Part shown: positions 58,701 to 64,000 of the stretch, piece after piece
How positions within the stretch are numbered: position 1 is the stretch's first letter
Layout: each line of letters opens with the position of its first letter
Assembly: GCA_963924555.1 (NCBI GenBank)
Contig: OZ004583.1
Span: forward strand, 558,001-622,000
Direction of reading: 5' to 3'
From: Crambe crambe
Taxonomy: Eukaryota > Porifera > Demospongiae > Poecilosclerida > Crambeidae
Length of the DNA stretch: 64,000 nucleotides
The notes under the pieces: generated by a model
Databases searched by the model: none
Told to the model about the DNA's origin: nothing
What the model saw: only the letters and a program-made list of their open reading frames with translations
Program-made: the position numbers and the translations under genes

Positions 58701-61700
58701 TTGACTAAAACATGAATAAAGTTTGATTTCTACCCTCGACTGTCACAATTATTATTTATACATAGACCCAATCCATTAACAAAATCCATTAACGTAAGTT
58801 CACCAATATGCTATTGGATATCAAAATAGAAACCACATGTTTTGAGAGCATAGGAAACTACTGAGACCAAAAGGGGGACTTTGGTTATAGGATGCTGGTA
58901 CAGCTTGAATCCATTACATCAAGGGTCAATTACATCCAATTACCTACAAACTAAAATGTTCTATAATTAGATTAAGGGAAGCAGGTCTATAACCAGACTA
59001 AGTGGAGCCAACCTCAAAACTCTCAATACAACCTCCTCTAAGAGAGGGTCTAAGAGAGGGTAACCCTTCTAATCAATGTATTTTCTGGAAGAATGAGAAT
59101 AATATAATATCTCAAAAATGCCATCCTAAGTTATAATACCTGTGAGTATGGAAAAGGATGTCATTGACTACAATTTTTTCCTTCCACTCATCTACTTCTT
59201 TCTTGTGCAGCTCCTTCAGCTCATCAGAGAATGCATCCCCTCCAATGTGGACTGAAAATGGACATGGAATATCGTCCAGAGAGTTAGGGGGTGGCTTCCA
59301 GAGGTCAAAATCTTTCTTTCCTGGACAACTGAGAGAGAATAAAAGGGAAAATATGTTTGGTGGCATTCATTTAAGTATCATTGGTAGGAGAGTAGTGGTG
59401 ATATACAAAACTCATATTGAGCAATTCATACAATGTTTTCGGAAAAAAAAACAACTGGCCACCACCCTTTCCTTTTTGCAAAGTATGATTTTCAAAAAAT
59501 CAGTAAGTGAATAGTTGCTTAGTATCTGGAAATATAAGGTTTGGCTAGATGTAAGTACCATATTGAGTCTATTGACCTCAGGCCTAGACAACCACATGCT
59601 CTTACCTAGACCAGACATGCCAAATAGGGACTAGCTTGAAACAAGGGCTTCCCATAGTTTCTCCCCATTCTTTTGAATGTGTATTATAATGTTTATAATG
59701 GTCCACCTCACAGGTGTTCAGGCCACATAAATCACTGCACTAAGGCCAAACTCAGACATGCTTGCCCTAATCACCACCAGTGAGAGAATTACCAGCCACA
59801 TGCAAAGCTCAATTAGGACTGGAAAACTTGCATTGTGTAGTACCAGTTCAGCACAATTACTCCCCACATGCAGGCTATTAGTGATGGGTCCCTCACCTCT
59901 ATGTGCTCATATGATTACTAATACCTTTTTAGCCTGCAGGTGGCTAGTATTGAGTAATGTAGTATTATTTCTTTTCTTATAAAATCTGCAATCTACTTTA
60001 TTACTATAACTCCATCTCCCATACTATTGCATTAGAATCCTTTGATGTATGCATGGAATACCAGTTGCTAAACAACAAAACCTTCTCATGCTACCACTTT
60101 AAAGCTTTGATATGGAGGGAAGTGACATTTTTAATTTTGTACTTAGATAAACTTACCTATCCACTAGTGGTCTGTGAGCATGCTTAAGCAGAAGGTTGTC
60201 TTCATATGGCTAGACAATATAATTAATAAAAAATATTGTAATATAAGATTATACAAAAGAGGCTCTTAGCTACTACTACTACAAAAAAAAAAGGCAGATC
60301 TTGTAATGATAGATGAGGTCACTCAAGCTCATTGTGTTCTAGGTGGACATCATAGTCATAAATATTGATTGGAGTAAGTTATGACACTGTGGTTTAGTTG
60401 GTAGACTACCCGACAGCTGGCAGTGGCTAATAATTACTGCTTCACTTAATCTTCCCAGGCCTCGTCATGAGCTAATCTGCAGTATTATGCCTGTAGTAAT
60501 ACCAGGTCTGTTGTTCTTCCTCATAAAATAATATACCTAGCCTAGGTCTCTTTTTCTCCCCATAAAGATGAACCAGGGCATACAGTAGTTAATAATATCA
60601 GGCACATATCACCTGATACATGTTTATGATAGTTGATATTAATTTATCATAGCTGCTAGAATTCATGGAAAAGTGGAAATTTATTGGTTGTCCCAATGAA
60701 AATTATGAAACTGGGGGGATTTCTTTCCTAAGTACTTGAGGTCAGAGTGATTAGGGATGTTCTATGTGTTTAACTAAAGGATGTGCAAGCATGGATTTTG
60801 TGAATTCTATATGATGTGAGGACTTGTTCCTTTACATGCACATTATTGCATCATAAAATATGCTGGACTAGCTAATAATTATGTAAGATTTTATATTTAT
60901 AGCAACAGGATAGTGGGAAGCAATCAAGATTATTCTGGTAGATCGAACATCCTGTTTATATGGCAGTGTAGGGAGTGATAGTTTGTGGCTTTGGCCAAAA
61001 CGAGGAAAAATAATTATTAATCAAATATTCCGGACTAGGTTTGAAATGAAGCTCTAGATATTATGGGTCTTGCGATCAAGGTCTAAATGTTTGAGGTTTC
61101 AATCTAAATATTTAGTGAGGCAATGTTTAAACTGTCCATACTAAAAGCTATGGACTCACTTCGGTGAGATCCTGTATCCTAGCCGAGTCAGGCTTCTTTG
61201 GATGAGTGTTATCTTGCAGGGATGAGTTCAGACCAGGGTAAACAAAGCCATCCTTGGTACGCCACAACCTCTTGTGTTGGATCCTGCATTATATATATAA
61301 TGGCCATATATAAAACCAAACTGGTCACCCACTTTCAGCTAACTTTCTAACAACCTGTTACCACAAGTCACATCTCCATAACTGTGGTCACAGAGTTGGC
61401 CTCAAGTGGTGCTAACTCTCTGGCCCTTGAGATTGGAGTTTTAAACTATGTATACAACTCAGTTGTACGTATTAGAGTCAGCATAATTATTTGCAACTAA
61501 AAGCTGGGGTCAATGAATATGCAAACCAACTAGCAAAGTCCTGTAGTTACTAACCTCTTGGCTCTCTCCTCTGCTTCTATATTGATAGGTGCCAGCGTCA
61601 TGGAGTGATAATCCTGATTAAATGTATACCGTTTGCTGGGATCCAGCACCGCCCTCAGTGTGTCTAGGACCTCTCGTGTGGAATTGTAAGTACAAGAGCT

Positions 61701-64000
61701 ATAGTTGTGGACTGGGAGGGCACTGTCCTCACTCTGGGAGCGAAAGTGAGCAGGTTTCTTGCGAGATCTAGACAGCATGGAGAGAGCCTCAACATGAGCC
61801 TATGGAGATTGTAATGGGATTTATTATAATAAATATATGCTTCTTAATATGTAACTATCTCATGAGAATTGTAATGGGATTTATATACTGGAAGCATATA
61901 TACACTAGCATAATATGTAACTATCTCATGAGAATTGTAATGATACTGGAAGCATACACTAGCATATTATCTCATGAGAATTATATTTATTCTACTGGAA
62001 CAATAACATGCACTGGCACAATATGTATAATCTCATGAGAAATCTCACAATGTTAGATTGGATGAAATTTTTTCTATAGCCCAACATTCTCCTTCTTCTA
62101 ATAGCCTCATCAAACTCAGGGTTAGAAGTATCTGGAGTCAACCACAGGGTTTTTCCGGATACCACATCAGGTCTCTTAGGGCGTGCAGGGGAGGAGTGGC
62201 CTTTTCCATGTGTGTGATCAGGGGATGTGGGGGGTTCTGGGGTCACGGCGGAGGGGAGGGCAAACTGGATGCTGAGGGCAGCTACCTCCTCGGCAGTAGG
62301 GAAGAGATTGTTCCTTGTCATATCAGCAATTTCATTGACCAGTGGTAGCTCATTCAGACATAAAAGAGCCCTGCAGTGTAACAACAACAGTATTTCATGC
62401 AGTGTGCTACACTGTGGGAATACAGATAAACATTTCCTCCAAACATAAATCCTTTTGTAACTTGATAAGCTTATAACTGAAACACCTCAGGGGTAGGTTT
62501 CTGTAATATCAGAACTAGGGTTTGAATATCCACATCAATCAATTAGGGAAAGCACGGACCTGAAGCTTGGTGGTGGAATGCAATTTGGAATGAAGATGAG
62601 AGGGTGCTGCATAATCTCCCTGAGGGGACGAAAGAGTCTAATTCTAGGAAGGTCAACATCCAATGTTCCATAGAGCCGTTTAGAGAAGTTATAATCTGAG
62701 TTATAGAAGACCTTGATGATGTTCTGGTCTTGGGAGTGGTGGTGTGGCAATTCATTCCATAATGTGGAAATTCCCTTTTCCTTGAGACCTTCCAGCATCA
62801 CTATGTGTCTCTCCCAGTCATCCACATGGAATCCAGTTATCAGATCGTGTTGAAAACTTGACAACTGTTCACTAAGAAAATAATTTATCATATAATTTAT
62901 GACTGATTTGTAGCAACTATCTTACTTGGTTAGCTTATAAGTAGAAAGTGCTGCTTCTAGTACATTGGGAGGCAATGAGTCCAGGCCCAAAGTGCTGGCA
63001 TTGATTTTATCAATCATCCTTAGAAGTCGTTGGAGCAGGGGCTTCCCCTCTGATGAAATCACATAAACCAGCCTAGTGAAGGGACAGGTGGTCACATGAT
63101 GAGTAGGAGTGGGAATGGCCAAATTTTTCCGGCGAAGGTTCCTCCACTGAGGAATATGGGAGGGGCTCTTGGCCTTGGCCATGGCGGCAGGAGAGGGAAT
63201 CCTTTTGCTAGTTGCAAGCGCAAGCTGATGCTGCAATTCGATCTTGATGGTGATTTCACATCCTGATTCCAAATAATCTCCATGAGGTAGGATTTGTGAT
63301 CTACCCAGGGACGATGACGATGATTCTGCACTGATACGAGGTCCTCTAGTCACAGGAATTGTAATGCTGAGGAATCTAATGCCATTGGCAAAGTCACTGA
63401 GGTCACAACGTGCAATTCCATATGGACTGGGGGGTTTCTTAAGGGTTTTGCCAATAACAGTACTGAAAGCATGGGTCCCTAGAATTGAATCTCGTACGTC
63501 TTGGCCAAATCTGGAGTCATCAGTAAATTTGGTATTTTTCTCTTTGCAGTCCCGATCGTGAACCTCAAAGACTAGAGGTGGTCCCCTGAGGTACTCAAGG
63601 AGGATGTTCTGCTCGATGACGCCCAAGAGAATGACATTAGTAGAATTGAAGGTGAGGTGAGGATAATGAGGGAGGCTGGGGGTACTGAATAACGGTCGAG
63701 AAGGGAATCGATATGAAACATAAACTGGTTCACATCTGCAGCAAGAATAAAAAGTGAAATAGGCTGGATCCCTACATTAAAGAGTACACATTCTATTCTT
63801 ACCTCTCGCTGAGTTCTTGGTGAGATAGAGGGGTGGTGGGCAACTTTGATACTTTCTGCACAGTTATCGTCATTGGTTTCAACTCCCGCGATAACTGGTC
63901 TGACAAGAATGGCTTGCCACCAGTAGCCTCCACTTCAAAACCTCTCAATCCTTCCACAGGGGTCTCCAACTTAGCTTTAACAATGCCCTCACTTGAGAAG
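55762..64000 (-). CDS. Probable cilia/flagella-associated protein, 5' end outside window
   Basis: Ten visible exons: 64000-63803 (cut by the window), 63735-62926, 62871-62560, 62370-62049, 61799-61555, 61283-61160, 60209-60157, 59328-59140, 58543-58226, 55966-55762. They give ~925 aa in consistent phases. The N-terminal visible part has CEPVYVSYRFPSRPLF, then NVILLGVIEQNILLEYLRGP and VFEVHDRD. Later come FHVDDWERHIVMLEGL, YNFSKRLYGTLDVDLPRIRL, and SKRYTFNQDYHSMTLAP. These recall CFAP92/DUF4550-type axonemal proteins, from memory only. The tail is proline-rich (APPPPPPPLPP). There is no membrane segment. The last intron is 2.2 kb and seems free of other genes. Exon calls are firm; the family name is tentative. 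Confidence 0.72.

Noticed and set aside
60380-60455. tRNA-like A-box (GTGGTTTAGTTGGTAGACT)
   Set aside because: No B-box (GGTTCRANNCC) or acceptor-stem pairing follows.

Overview
Eukaryotic, metazoan DNA: multi-exon genes with short GT-AG introns, tight head-to-head gene spacing, AT-rich intergenic DNA, and clear orthologues of animal genes (MAGI, p38 MAPK, TBC1D30, FAM72, CHCHD3/MIC19) beside a kinase-coiled-coil-Kelch protein of a kind vertebrates lack. I infer an early-branching animal, most likely a demosponge, but I cannot verify the species. All exon models were assembled by eye from splice signals, reading phase and remembered family sequences.

Layout. 1-8.9 kb: FAM72 (-, 3' part not found), IMMP2L (-), PDHB (+), a myristoylation-motif polyQ protein (-), and a membrane-anchored fusion of an epimerase-like and a glycosyltransferase-like domain (-). 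8.9-24 kb: ALDH5A1 (+), TBC1D30 (+), an intronless esterase with a carbohydrate-binding-type N-terminus (-), kinase-Kelch (-), CHCHD3 (+), and an uncharacterised gene (-). 24-32 kb: p38 MAPK (-) only 79 bp head-to-head from a CCCH zinc-finger gene (+), then a CCCH/HEPN-like gene (+) beyond a Mutator-type MITE and a ~490-bp palindrome. 32-37.7 kb: gene-poor, with a TIR element, a 68-bp tandem array, other satellites and two gene fragments left by a local duplication. 37.7-48.8 kb: a complete MAGI scaffold (-) whose introns hold long (GA)n tracts and a hAT-like MITE. 51.3-54.3 kb: an intronless 1000-residue three-SH3 protein (+). 55.8-64 kb: the 3' part of a probable ciliary protein gene (-), running off the window.

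Functions cluster loosely. PDHB, ALDH5A1, IMMP2L and CHCHD3 are mitochondrial. MAGI, the triple-SH3 protein, p38 and kinase-Kelch are signalling or scaffold proteins. TBC1D30 and the gene at the right end suggest ciliary or membrane-traffic roles. Several neighbours share short divergent promoters (IMMP2L/PDHB, glycosyltransferase/ALDH5A1, kinase-Kelch/CHCHD3, p38/CCCH, MAGI/SH3). The most promising unusual items are the CCCH-HEPN locus, the epimerase-glycosyltransferase fusion, and the repeat and duplication architecture from 27 to 38 kb.
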